In this document: in pieces, positions 10,861 through 22,559 of the stretch | How positions within the stretch are numbered: position 1 is the first letter of the stretch | Layout: the number at the start of each line of letters is the position of its first letter | Translations under genes and position numbers: made by a program | Assembly: GCA_020152595.1 (NCBI GenBank) | Contig: JAIGNY010000308.1 | Location: 1 to 64,000 of the forward strand | Length of the DNA stretch: 64,000 nt | From: Chiridota heheva | Taxonomy: Eukaryota > Echinodermata > Holothuroidea > Apodida > Chiridotidae | Direction: 5' to 3' | Notes under the pieces: model-generated | The model's input: only the letters and a program-made list of their open reading frames with translations | What the model was told of the DNA's origin: nothing | The model's database searches: none

Positions 10861-12334
10861 ATTCATAAAAATTCACGCTTACTAAACTGTGGAGACAAAA
10901 AGCGCGGGATCTAAGCAAGCTCGTACATCCTGGGAGGCAGAATAACATTAAACAAAAATGAAAAAACACGCACTTTTGATGAACACTGCCCCCCCCTCCC
11001 TTTCCCTCCCCCTACATTGTGGGAGGAAACTGTGTAAAGGATTATTGGTGTAAAGGATTATTGGTGTAAAGGGAGTAAAGGGCAGAAGTATGTATTATAT
11101 ATTTTCAGATAGACTTATAATCAAAAATCGGGAAATTATATTTTGGACTAGTGTCAATAATGTGATCTGTTTGAGAAATTCCATTTACCATCGAGCTCAT
11201 ATACGCTTCCGGGAGAGGGTAATGAGTTAGAGAAATTATGAAAAACAATTTACAACACCATTTCGTAAGTTGAAGTTTAATCTCTTTCAGCTGTTTCTGT
11301 CTGACTGTTATTCTCAGTTGTCCGAAAGGAGGATAATTTTTCATAACCTAGAAAACTTGGGGTAGATTATAAAGAAATCAGAGGGGTAGGAAGATCTTAA
11401 AAGATGTGTGTATGTGGAGGGGAGGGGAGACACAACTTTGAAGGGGAAGTAAGGGGCGGATCCATGAATTTCATTTAGAAGTGCCGCTGATCGGTCCTAG
11501 ACTCCCTTCCCAAGGCAAAGTGGTCTACTTTAGCCCACTTCTGAGAGTATGTTTTGAAAAGAAATATGAATGGCTAGCACAATTTGTGCAAATTTTCTGA
11601 TATTTTAGGGAATGCGCTCTGGGTGCACAGGGATCCGCCCTTTTGTAAGTGGAAAAATCCTGTTTAGCCCGATTAGTATTCTAAGATCCGGCCAAATCCG
11701 GTTCAGGCCTGTGCAAAATTTGATTGGTTCCCTCAATAAATTTTGCCACCTGGGCCCAAAGGATTAACACTAACGTTACATTAAAAACGATCATTACAAT
11801 TTACAGTTCATGCCTTGCTTAGCCCATGACTTAGGCCTACCTCCAACACCGCAATGAAGCGATGGTAAACATTTTCTTCTTTCCTCAACGGATGCGACAA
11901 CAACTTGTCCTACTTTTGCAAGAAAAAGCCCTTCTTTTCCCTTCACAGTAAATCTCACTACCGTTTTACGTAAAGCACGCTTGTTTCTTTAGTATCCCGA
12001 TGGGTACTACCCAGATCAAAGAAAATATTTATATTTCTTTTTTACCCAAGTGCTTACTGGAAGCCAATTCTACGAATACAGTGGCGCTGTATTCCGTACA
12101 TAAATAAACAAACTTCGGTTTTAGCTTATCACTTCAGTACACAAAATCAATTAAGCAAATTCACTAGACATTCCTCAGGAAATAAGGACCGCTAGGGAAG
12201 GGGGGGAGGCAAATTTACGGGGAAAATTTACTATCACACCGGATCCAACAATTTGGAGCCGGTGCATCCCTAGTTTTTGTTTTTACTTTTCTCACAGAAT
12301 GTCACGCAATCGCAGGAAGTAATATGGCAGAATA
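10861..12334. other. No recognised gene
   Basis: AT-rich non-coding sequence with short C- or G-rich runs (10988, 11420, 12200) and a triple GTGTAAAGGATTATTG near 11038-11070. I see no gene, RNA or well-bounded element. Confidence 0.4.
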
Positions 12335-12585
12335 CATAAAGAATCTGAGTAATCTGAGGACATGACGTCACAACTAGTCTAATTTTAGTTGTTTCTTGTC
12401 ACAACTAGTCTGATTTCAGTTGTTTCTACTTAAATGATCAGAACATTCAACTATTGATTATCAACAAAATAAGATTTTCGAACGCTTTCTTCACCATTTT
12501 ATTTCTTTTGAAGTACTCTTTCATATAAGATAGACTTGCTTGACCACTGAACTAATCCTTTAATTCTCAAAACGTCATAAAGGGC
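12335..12585 (+). repeat. Family A element terminal copy, uninterrupted
   Basis: It shares AATCTGAGG, GACGTCACAACTAGTCT and TCTTTCATATAAGATAGACT with 270-490 and, in inverse, with 4510-4568 joined to 8256-8320. It serves as the empty-site reference for the L2 insertion. A local duplication of CACAACTAGTCTGATTT lies at about 12370-12420. Confidence 0.7.
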
Positions 12586-12729
12586 TATAGAGTAGGCTAT
12601 ATATTATTGCATTTGACTTAATTGGTACTTTTAATTAAAGTGACCACTACAGGTATCCGTACCACATCAGGTTTCCTGACAAAAGAGGTCGCGCTACGAT
12701 TGTATAGTCCGTCATTTCTATTTTTAGAA

Positions 12730-12895
12730 GCTCTTTTGTTGTCGACGACGACGAGTGAACACAATTACAATGACAGGGTCGTCGCCTGCGTACTCGGCGC
12801 TTAATACGACCCGGACGAGAACACAGGTATGACGTACGGATAGACTTAACATCGACAACCAAATCAATGTCCACGGCCTTTGATAAGCTGGTTTT
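12730..12895 (-). mobile_element. tRNA-derived SINE, 5'-truncated copy
   Basis: This is the same family and orientation as 44660-44942. Shared strings include AATACGACCCGGACGAGAAC, CATCGACAACCAA and GTCCACGGCCTTTGATAA. The tRNA-like head, which would lie beyond 12895, is missing. Confidence 0.8.
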
Positions 12896-13556
12896 GTTGT
12901 CTTTTTTATGTAATGTTTATAATAAACTCAAGTAAAGTGACCCCCTGTCGAACGGTCACGAACAAATTAAACAAACAAAACAGTGAAACGTGAGTCAACG
13001 CATTTTTATCAAGTACTTTCGGTGATTGCAATGATCCCATGTGTTGCATCATCGTCTGGGAATTCCATGACATAATATCGCAAAGTATCACCCAAATGAA
13101 CAAGCTTATCACGAGCTTGATGACCTTTCCTGGCCGAAGTGTCTTTTTAGCTCAACATCCTTTATAAGGAGTTTTGAGTTAAGGCACAGAGCTTCTACAC
13201 ACTCTTTGCTCTTTGGTTTAGGCGAGACTATGGTCCAAATCACGATTTTCATTCGGATTTCGCTCGGCGCAATCCGAATGAATTCAGCATATATAATAAC
13301 ATTTGTCGGAAAATACCGACGAATATCTCTGATTGAAATAAAACCATGTTTTTGATTGGCTGGAGCGTTAAAATGCCGTCTGCCACATATGCTAATCGAG
13401 CTTGATATTCCATTTGGGGTTTGTGCCACACTATAGGTAAATTGTGGTATAGCTTTCATACTTGATAGCTCGTTTGGGCTATAACACAAGAACAAGCTTT
13501 AAAAAGGGGCTGTCATTGTGGCATCATTGTTTTTGTATGAATAGTAAAAAAGAAAG
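12896..13556. other. No recognised gene; one unexplained 128-codon minus-strand frame
   Basis: A minus-strand frame runs from 13495 to 13109 (starts MFLCYSPNELSSMKAI, ends HFGQERSSSS). I recognise no domain, and splice signals and codon choice do not decide it. It may be part of an old DNA element. The right side (13485-13552) resembles 8948-9012. Confidence 0.35.
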
Positions 13557-14017
13557 CAGTGGCGTGTCTAAGGGGGTTGGGAGGGGCTTAATCCCTTAAA
13601 ATATCTCCCCCCCCCCACCCCCCCAAAAAAAAAAAAACCTGCCAAATTTTAATAAAATTTAGGGAATCTTCGTCAATTTTCGGGAAATATTCTTTAATCT
13701 TTAACAAATTTCCTTCTTTTCATGAAATCTTCTTCAATTTCCGGAAAAATTCTTCAGTGTCCATAGAAAATTCTTCACTTTTCAGGAAAATTTTCACTTT
13801 CCATAAAAGCAGTCAATTTCGAGAAATTTGCAGGAACTGTTGACAAAATCTTCAAAACTTGCAATTTGTGGTGGTTCCAAACTGCTACACCTCTGCCTCC
13901 CTAATCTGAAACCAGCCTTCAGTGTTTCCTTTTTTTTTTTTCCTGGAGGGGGGGGAGTGGGGCTTAAGCTCCCTCAAAAACAAAAAGAGCAAAGAGCTTG
14001 ATTAGATACGCCCAACG
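13557..14017. mobile_element. Small element, CAGTGGCGT terminus with degenerate array
   Basis: The left end CAGTGGCGTGTCTAAGGG and the reverse complement of the right end (CGTTGGGCGTATCTAATC) are similar. The interior (13640-13860) holds degenerate TTTCGGGAAAATTCTTCAAT-like repeats, a poly-C/poly-A junction at about 13610, and a poly-T then poly-G tract near 13930. No clear target duplication was found. Confidence 0.5.
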
Positions 14018-14708
14018 TCTTAGCCAGGTTTTTATTTTGGGAGGGACGGATCTGCCAGCTGTATACGCTTTGCGCATTTGGCGTGGGGTCTAGGGGCCCA
14101 CTCAAGGGTCCCTGGTGGGGTCCAGGCTATACGTTTTGGTGGACTAGAGGGTGCCTAACAACGTCTAATATTGTATTCGATCACCAGTCTACGACTACTC
14201 ATTTGAAAGGGTCGGTCCATTTTTCTTTAATTTTCTGGAGGAGACCGCCCCATCGCCCCCTGGCACGCGCCTGGATACGCCCCTTAAAGAAAGATAACAA
14301 AGTGATGTATTGCCTAGCATGTGTGCCCACTGAGTGAGGTGTTTATCTCACTACATCCGGCTCGAGACCAGCCCGTTCATTTCAAATAATATTATGCTCC
14401 TCCACTATCTTTTTTTAGCTCTTCAAAAAATATTTTGGTGTAATAAATCATTTCTATTATGTTTCTTAAACAGTAAAAGTATCAAAATAATACCATTCTT
14501 TATTTCACATTTTAGACCTGGCTATTAAAATATCGGATTGGCACCGGAAGTTTTCGTCTACATTTCTCAACGTTGCCAATTTACATGAAATAGCTGAAAT
14601 TGATTGTAGCATAGTAACCATTAAAATACAACCTTCAATAATAGCACTTAATTTGAAGTCAATATTCTCTTTATTTAATCAAATTAAAATATATTTCTCA
14701 ATTAAAAG
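14018..14708. other. Non-coding; possible promoter at its right end
   Basis: Bases 14080-14290 read like terminal G/C-rich pieces of small elements (GGCACGCGCCTGGATACGCC). Bases 14535-14560 contain GATTGG (an inverted CCAAT box) and CCGGAAGT (an ETS-type site) about 150 bases before the ATGGCGG at 14709. That is the layout of many TATA-less animal promoters. Confidence 0.3.
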
Positions 14709-14867
14709 ATGGCGGATTTTGACCATGAAGTTTACAATACTAGACCTGTCGCGTCCGGAGGGCCACGACAGAAAAGCTTGAAGAAACAGCTCTATGCAGT
14801 AATAGTATCTGGCCTTACACAAGAACATCTTTTGTTTGCGTACAGAAAAGAGTGTCTTAATAACTAA
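14709..14867 (+). CDS. Candidate small ORF or first exon, unknown function
   Basis: The frame starts at AAAAGATGGCGG, a good animal start context, and reads MADFDHEVYNTRPVASGG, then a basic stretch (PRQKSLKKQLYA), for 52 residues to TAA. A possible splice donor (GTAATA) follows LYA at about 14799, so it could be a first exon ending there. ETS-like and CCAAT-like sites lie about 150 bases upstream. I do not recognise the protein and found no second exon. It could be chance; the start context and the non-repetitive, hydrophilic composition are the only support. Confidence 0.28.
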   Translation: MADFDHEVYNTRPVASGGPRQKSLKKQLYAVIVSGLTQEHLLFAYRKECLNN

Positions 14868-14899
14868 TGCGTAAAATCAGTTATCTGTGATGAGTTTCT

Positions 14900-14960
14900 T
14901 CAGGGGTGAAGTAAGTCCATCTTATATGAAAGAAAACTTGAAAAGAAATGTATAAAATCG
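14900..14960 (-). repeat. Family A element terminal fragment, diverged
   Basis: AAGTAAGTCCATCTTATATGAAAG, given here in parts, and GAAAAGAAATGTATAAAAT match the reverse complement of 12470-12540. It is more diverged than the other copies. Confidence 0.5.
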
Positions 14961-16400
14961 TTTTAGTTACATTTCATATAACGATTGCCACTTGGAAGTG
15001 TATTTGTGTAATAGTATTATCGATTAATTGTGATTCATTAATTACGATTTGCTCAAAAATGGCTAATATATCAGCAATATGAGGAAAAATATGCCATAGT
15101 TAAAAGCATGTCTTGTTACATGGATGTAAAATACATCTTTATTTTATACATACACGGCATTTTGTTGTTAGTATGTCTGTTTATGATTTCAATTTCTCCC
15201 AAAAGGAAACATTGTTATTAAAATTTTCTTCATATTGATGTCTGGCTGTGAGGCTTAAGTTTTGTAGGTTTAATTGATAAACAGTTTTCACATATTCAAA
15301 CGATATTTAAAGCTCCAATACGCAGTGGGCAACTATAATCCTGGGGCAGGTGGGAATCATTGGCGTAAGTTGCAGCGATGTGGAACCGCGGCAAGAAGGT
15401 GGGGGCACTGCCCTTTGTCCTAAAGTAAGGAGAGCAGGAGGTGCCCATTTGAAACGTGAGGGCGGACCGGGCTGAGGCGCACTTTTGAAACTAAATGGAA
15501 TTATTCTAGGTCACACTTGAAGCTTAAAACAAATATAAATCCACACAATCACAGATATTACATAATGAAGAGAAGTAGTTACATACATTTACAATTTATT
15601 TGACACAATTAAAGTATGTCATTTTACCAGAGGCACCGAGGTGGGAGGAGGCATGCCCTCATGATTTTGTAAGCAGCAATTTTCAAAAAAGCCTTTTACC
15701 TATTCGCCCGATGGGTAATTGTCAACATTGGTCCTGGCTCCCAATCTCAAACCTATAGGTTGGATTTGCCTACCGAAAGTGGGGGAAAGTCAAACGTGTG
15801 TGTGTGTGTGTGTGTGTGCGGGGGATTACAAAATCACTCTAAAATACAACACATCACTATACAAAAGTACTCATTTGGACAAAAAGTCGGTGTGGGGAAA
15901 GTGCCCCTTTGCTTCCCTCAAATCCTACCTATGTTCATACCATATAAGTAGGAACCATAGGGCGAGGAGGCAAGATTTCTACACTTTTCGTAAACTGACA
16001 AAAGCGCCCCCTTTTAAAAAAATAAAAAGTGCCTCTCAATTACTACCCAAGAAGCGCCCGAACTTTACTACCCATTGACCAACAAAAACAGCTCTACAAA
16101 AAATCAAGTTTTTTGTATGTTTGTTTTAAATCAATTTTTAATAAGAGCAGTTTTCTTTTATCAGTTTATATACCCATCTCAATATATAAACAACAAATGT
16201 TTCCAGTAATAATCAGAAGGAGGCAATTAATTTTCAGAGAAATACGTTAAAAATTGTCTCGGAACAGCAATTAAGTACGATATCACATTGTATTACATTG
16301 CAATGTCACTTTTTACGATGTCACATTTTTGAGATCTGTGAAATGTAATAATCCCAAAATGGAAAAAAAAAAAAAAAAATAACAACATAGTGTTTACACC
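14961..16400. other. Non-coding; pieces of small dispersed elements
   Basis: GCAGCGATGTGGAACC at 15373 is a terminus like that of the element at 21930-22143. Bases 15705-15750 (CGATGGGTAATTGTCAACA, GGTCCTG) resemble 53935-53970. A (GT)n run of about 11 units lies at 15797-15818. Poly-A is at 16360-16379. A minus-strand AATAAA (RC at 16403-16408) lies about 425 bases past the stop of the ependymin-related gene and could be its poly(A) signal. Confidence 0.4.
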
Positions 16401-16831
16401 AATTTATTTCTTTAATCAGATATGCATATGAATAAAATTCACGGGTATATAACTTTAAATCACATCATGTTTGTCCTTCAAATACCACTTCCAATTTATA
16501 GGTCTATACTGCATCTGCGCAATGCGCATGACAGATGCTAACTGGCAAGCTTAAGATCTTCCAGTGATTCTGAATGCAAGACAATTAAGTCATGTCAACG
16601 GTCATTTAATTATCGGAGTCGAGACATAAACAGTGATATGAGTCAAGTGTAAGCTATGTCCATGTCATATCGCTGCTCAACTGGGGTCGAGTTCTAAGTG
16701 ACAAAAACCAGGTCAATTGTCGGTACATTCGTCCATTTCAGTACTTCATATACATAGCAAATGCAATAATTACTACAAAATTATTGTTACAATCGCAAGT
16801 TCAACAATATCAAAATGTTCAAATTCTGAGA

Positions 16832-19800
16832 CTAAATCCACCTCGGTATCCACCTTCTCATTCTTTCCATGAAGGAATTCAGTCCATAATCTTGGTGATC
16901 TTTCTGAAATACGAACATAAATAAAATCATGCATTAAAGTAAAATTTGATACCATCATGTCCCAGCATTTTCCCCTTTCCGCACGACAACTACAGAACTA
17001 GATTTATTGTTAATGGCATAGCTTTTGTGGAACAGGAGATTCTGTCTCTTGAAGAATTTGTCCGGCCGGACACAACCTCCTAGGAGAAATTATTCGTGTG
17101 GACAGACTCTCCTATGCAAGTCCGTAGCAAGAAGTACAATTTTTGGTGGCACAAAAGTAAGTGGACGTTTGTCCTGCGTATACGTATAAGACCTTGTATG
17201 TGTTAGTATTGCCACATTAGCGAAAACGCTAATAACGCACCACCCATCCTCCGCCCCCCCCCCCTTCCCTCCCCTTGGCTACGACCTTGCTCCAATGAGG
17301 ATTTTTTCGACCGGACAGAATCGCCAGGGGACAGAATCTCCTGTTACACCTGACCGGTGATTAACTGCCGTATTTTTCATGAATCAAACACAAATATGCA
17401 ATCAATCAATTTGTATGTTCGATTTCTTTTGATATGACAATTTGGAACATTCTCATAGGTTAAAACTATTATATCAACCTGAAATGATAATAATATAATA
17501 ATAATAAGCAGTATTTTATTCAACAGTATGCAGTATTTGTAAGGCTGACATGTTCAAGTAACAATTTTCAAAATTGGAAAAAATTGCCCCTATCTTGACA
17601 TTAAGACAAATCATACACTTGTTCATGCATTTGTAACATCTAAGCTGGATTCATGTAAGACTTTACTTTATGGTTTACTTAAATATGAACTTTCTAAACT
17701 CCAACGCCTTTAAAATACTGTTGCACATCTCATATCCTTATCTTCAATATCTCATCATATGATCCCAATCCTTCAAAACTTCACTGGCTTCCTGTTAAAT
17801 CTCGTATTATCTACAAAATCTTGCTTCTTATAAATCGATCAATGGTCTATCTAAATGAACTTGCATGATATCGTGTAAGTTAATCAGCCCCGACAATCAC
17901 TTCGCTCTTCAAGCAAATCGCTGCTTTCTGTCACTATCAACCCTGTCTGGTCAAAGAACTTATGTTGCCCCTTTCTTATCAGCTGATGGAACCAACTCTC
18001 TATCCACATCCGTAAGGCAAAAACTCTTGACAACTTTAAATTCTTGCTTAACAGCTTAAAACTAATCTCTTTGCATCTGCCTTTGAACCTTTATTTTTAT
18101 ATTTTTGATTGTTATTTACTTGTTATTCGTCTGTCCGTACGTTATTTCTTTTGCTTATGTTTTTAATTCTATTTCTATTTATTTTATGCGCATAGAGGCC
18201 TGTGCATTATCAGATTATGCGCTTTATAAATGGCTATTATTATTATCAACCTGAAATCAAACATAATTTTCGTTTTATTTTGATATGACGATTTTGAAAC
18301 CGTCGTATCACTCAAAAATGGAACATCTATTTCTTGTTAGCGATACGACATTATGCCGATTGCAAATAACATATTTAGATTTTGGATGATGGCACTCTAG
18401 GCGCACCATAGACTAATAGGTAGGTCACGCACGAGTGTTTCAACTATTTGAACACTTTCGGGTACTAGTAAATTTCGGGACATACAAAGCAATGCATTTA
18501 CACGTTTATTAATATTATTATTATTTCATTTTTTAATCCGGGAAATAATCAGTAAAATTTCGGGTAATTTCGGAAAATCCACAACATGTCATATCGCTTC
18601 AATCTTACCGTTGTAAATTCTTTCGGGCAAAACGATGGTGGAGTGAACCAGTGTTTTGGGTTGGTTATTCCAGAGGTAAAATTGAAGTATCCTCCAGAAA
18701 TCATGACTGGAACTGAAAAAGGGAAAAGTTGTTAATATTCTGTAATTGCAGCAAGAACGATACAGCAAGGTTGACCATTTTTACGCATATAAATAATTCA
18801 CAAATTAAAAATTGGCAAATCCGTCTGAATGGCCGTCAGTAAAAGATGTTGGTCGAGCAGGAATTTCTGAAGCCTTGAACTGTCGAGGAAAACCCAAGAA
18901 TATAGTCCATTGTTAGGGGCTCACAAAGAAGGGGGACTATTGTGACAGAGACAATATTTTGGGCGTGCTTAATTTTTATTTTTTAATGAAATTTACATTT
19001 GCAACAGAAATACAGAACACTTTTTGCAGTTCTTCTTGCTTTTATCCAGGTTCTAACCTCCGTAAATTTGCCCCCTGCTACTCTTTGTAGTATTGATTCC
19101 AAGATAGAGCTCAGACCCCGTGATTATTAGCCAATCCCCGTATCGGCATCACCCTATTACGAATCTTACTTTTTTGTTCCTGCTGCATTGCGTATCCGGA
19201 AAACTCGTCACATACGGAATGCAGGTGTTGTCTCCAACGCCTTCGTAGAAATCACCGTACAGGCCCTGCCCTTCGCTGCCGTTGAGAGGCTGTTCCCACA
19301 TGTTGATTAGAATTGTCTTCTGGCCTATGAAGTAACTATTGATGTATTTAGTGCCCTCTGAAAACAAAATCCCATCAGAATTTGTTAAAAAATTGACCAT
19401 TTTACAACTTGGTACTTTTTGGTCTTAATACTAGACTTTTTTTCTGTTTCTGTACAATTGTTACTACGAATTTTTAAAACATAATATCTAAAGTGTCTTC
19501 CCAGACGTCTACTATTGTTGTATATTACCTGGAATGCATTGATTTGGCTTTTGTCCGGGCGGTAATGGTGTCTTTGTGCACCGTTGGTCCATTATGGTGT
19601 AAACAGCACTCTGTGTAAAATGAATAAAGCAATAGTCAAAACGTTTTACTCGATAAAGCCCGCCTATATATCATGGTCATAGTAGCCAGCAGATGTCAGT
19701 GGCGGGTGGGTGGGAGGGGCATGGGAGAATTTCACCCACGATATCGCTTTGCTCCTTCCACTTGCCCCCGGAAAATTGGGTATGGTATGCCCACATATTA

Positions 19801-21296
19801 TAATAACCAGTCTGGCAGTCTGGTCCACGCTCCCTAACGGGAGATTTTTTTTCATTATAACCCACAATGCATCTTTCCAAATGGAAAATCTATATAAAGA
19901 AATACATAACGGTAAAATAGAAAAAGTCAAATGTAAGAAAATGCATGTAAAATATTCAAATTTTATTGGTGTAATATGACAGAATGATGAAATTATTTTC
20001 ACCAACGCAAATTTGACTTTCACCAGGGATTTCTAAAGTAATTTATTTCAATATTTTTTGAAGAGCAAATTTAAACATTTTAATCACAGTAAAAGCGCAA
20101 ATTATACAGAAATATTAATTCCAATATCATTTCTAAAGTATACTTTAGGCTTTAGAATTACAGAATTTAAAAAGCAAAAAAAAAGAAAAAAAAAGTAACG
20201 GCTGAACTTATTAGCAACAGATTGATTTATGATCACTGCGGATGTCTCGATCTCCCAATCGGGAACGTGCACCAGACTGATAACTAAATGCTTAGTCACC
20301 CCCCCCCCTCCCCCCAAACACATAGTTAGACATGCCTATTGTCGTGGTTGGTGGGATGATCATATACGTACCTCCTTAACCAGCACAATAGACTGCACCG
20401 TTGCCGTTGGCGCCCCCATATTATAAATCTCTGTTATACTTCCGAATTTCTCATTCTTAAAATCTGAAGCTATTTGGCTCACTTCTGAAAATGCAGTGGC
20501 CTGTCCATTCAGTACTTGTCCGATATTTTGACCTATACAACATAATCATATAAAAGAAAAAAAAAAAAAAAAAGGAGAACTACAGTGGGCGTGGGTTGAA
20601 TGTGGATCAGTGGGTAGCTAACGAAGTTTTGTAGACGGTTCTCTAAATGGATTTAAAAGTTGCAAACTAGTTCTTTTTTAATTGTGATCTTACAAAGCTT
20701 CGGATTGGGGGGTCACTGAAGGATTCGACGGGAAATATTTGGACTTTTTAGCACATTTTCTGGACCTTTTTACCATAACCATTTTTTCTTGGGGAGGGGA
20801 GGTGGAAGGTCATACGACCCGATGCCCCGGCTACACCCATATTATATATATGGCTAAAGACAGTAAGACGGATCGAGACGTAGGTCTACCCGTCCAGTTT
20901 CCCCTTGCATGTATCCCCATATTCTTATTCACATGACGTCATATAAAATACCAAATAGCTTCCACACAAATACTATCCTCAATTAATTTAGAGGGATTTT
21001 GCCCCTTCGTTTTTCGAGTATGCAAATTTAGCGTCCTTGAATATTAATACATGTAAACTTCTATCAGATTTGGTATTTAGATATATAAATACCAAATCCC
21101 TGCTTCTGTCACATACATGAAAAAGTTTACTAGCAGGCTCACCGTATGTAATCTCAAATTGGTCAGTAATGCAGCAATATTTAGGAACGTCTTCTCTACG
21201 TACAGCATGATTGGTTGAAATTCCAGGCGTAAACAATCCCTCCACCATATAAAGAGACACGAGCAAGACGAAAAGCTTTAATATCAAAGCGGCCAT
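16832..21296 (-). CDS. Ependymin-related secreted protein, six exons
   Basis: Exons in order are 21296-21143, 20532-20372, 19610-19529, 19357-19170, 18712-18609 and 16903-16832, all at GT/AG sites. The product is about 253 residues: a signal peptide (MAALILKLFVLLVSLYMVEG), then CCITDQFEITYG, IVLVKE-SAVYTIMDQRC, the WEQP block, NTCIPYV, and GGYFNFTSGITNPKHWFTPPSFC. This spacing of Cys, Tyr and the final NFT-G-NP-F-PP-C block is the ependymin/EPDR pattern. Cysteines are at about 41, 42, 116, 130, 178, 190 and 224; NGS (158) and NFT (206) are possible glycosylation sites. Family members are secreted or lysosomal glycoproteins; the role here is unknown. Intron phases are 1, 0, 1, then a conflict, then 0. 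Exon 4 ends in phase 0 (AAAAAA then GTAAGA) but exon 5 needs phase 1, so the join is off by one base. A sequence error in the A run, a missed micro-exon or a real lesion would explain it. Confidence 0.85.
17486..18243 (+). mobile_element. 5'-truncated L2-like LINE in intron 5 of the ependymin-related gene
   Basis: The remains of an L2 C-terminal region are readable in broken frames (HWLPVKSRIIYKILLL, SGQRTYVAPFLSADG). The 3' end is ATGCGCTTTATAAATGGC followed by (TAT)n, like the tail of the L2 at 4578-8255. A perfect 14-bp target duplication, TATCAACCTGAAAT, lies at 17472-17485 and 18244-18257. It is inserted in antisense to the host gene. Confidence 0.88.
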
Positions 21297-21929
21297 GTTG
21301 TGACAGTTCCCTGGCTTAGCATTCGCTTTCAGTAGTACACAACCGCGATGCGACCAATTTTTATGTTGTAATTTGTAAAACGTATATATGTATATGAATA
21401 TTGATTTAGTATAATGTGATATTGAGTTTCAACTCAATCTTGTGACAAGTCTCAAAGTCCACTAAGTTGTTTATGGACAAATAGAGGGAGTTTGCCATAT
21501 AGTATTACTGCAGGTTACTGCAATATATTGCAGTGTGGCCAAGATGGTTCAGTGTGGAGGGGGTTGGGGAGAGGGGTAGAGAGATACACGGTATACTCTT
21601 TTTCGCATCGTGACCCACCCTATTCTCCTTTAACGAATGTTTCCGAAAATAATTATCTTCTTTTTGCACATCATGCAGGATTGACCAAGGATCAGCATAG
21701 TTGCCTAATCAAAGCAAATAAATAATGGAAAGCTGTGTAATTGCGACGGCATTTATGTGACGGCATTTATTTGGCGTATAGCTGTGGTATGAATTGAGTG
21801 CACATGTAACAATATAAATGCTTAACCGCATCAGAAGCACAGGATTTCCACGAATGTAGTTATTGCAATTTGACCGAATAATACGAATATGAACTGAAAT
21901 GACTGAGGACGCGAAAAGCTGCCCATGAT
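21297..21929. other. Upstream of the ependymin-related gene
   Basis: The immediate minus-strand upstream sequence has a fair start context (CACAACATGGCC) and an ATTGG motif about 60 bases before the ATG. No clear TATA box is seen. The rest is non-coding; ATTTATGTGACGGC repeats at about 21750-21775. Confidence 0.35.
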
Positions 21930-22143
21930 CAGGGGTGTCGGAAGAAACTCGGGATAAGGGGCAGAAAATCAAGTGAGGGCACTTTTTTATACTGTAATTG
22001 AAGAGCACTTTTCATTTTCAAAAAGGGACACTTTTGTCAGTTTTCGAAAAAGTGGGGGCCAACTTTCAAAAGGGCACCTCCTGCCCCGGTCCTACCCCAA
22101 CTTTCAAAAGGGCACCTTGCCGCCCGTGGTTCCAACATCGCTG
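21930..22143. mobile_element. hAT-like MITE, 214 bp
   Basis: The left end CAGGGGTGTCGGAAGAAACT and the reverse complement of the right end (CAGCGATGTTGGAACCACGG) match. CCATGAT repeats directly on both sides (21923-21929 and 22144-22150), close to the 8-bp duplication of hAT elements. The interior repeats AACTTTCAAAAGGGCACCT. Confidence 0.7.
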
Positions 22144-22559
22144 CCATGATCCCGCCTCGCATGCCTTTGTCAATTCGGTTAATAGCTCCATCGTCAATTG
22201 GCAAATCTCAATGGGTTTAAAGTGTCGTTCATCATTTAATTACTCATCCACTCGTCAATACACCAAAGAAAAACATGGGCCGCGGAGCAATATTCCAAGG
22301 AAGGGGGAGGGAGGGGAGGGGGAACGCATGTTTGAAACGACTGATCTGAAAAAAGGGAAGGAGGGGGGGGGCACGCATGTTTAAAACGACTGATCTGAAA
22401 GACGGAAATGGCAAAATCAGAGAATTAGTAAATAATCAATCTCTTCGGTTCCTCCAACTTACCTCACCCCGTCCGCCCATAAAAAATAGTTCCAACGTGA
22501 TATTGCTACAAATGTTTATTTTGTTATGAAACATGGGAAAACAATACATGTGATGACGT
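22144..22559. other. Non-coding, purine-rich
   Basis: A direct repeat (GGGGGAACGCATGTTTGAAACG-like, then ACGACTGATCTGAAA) occurs at about 22318-22350 and 22368-22400. No gene is seen. Confidence 0.4.

Noticed and set aside
13109-13495. 128-codon minus-strand frame
   Set aside because: No domain, no repeat partner that helps and no splice context. Kept only as a note, not as a gene.
15373-15665. A second copy of the 21930-22143 MITE
   Set aside because: Only one terminus (GCAGCGATGTGGAACC) is convincing; the opposite end and a target duplication were not found.
4571-18243. CRISPR-like or regulatory reading of the short tandem tracts
   Set aside because: (AAT)n and (TAT)n tracts are LINE tails, and the satellites lack spacer variation.
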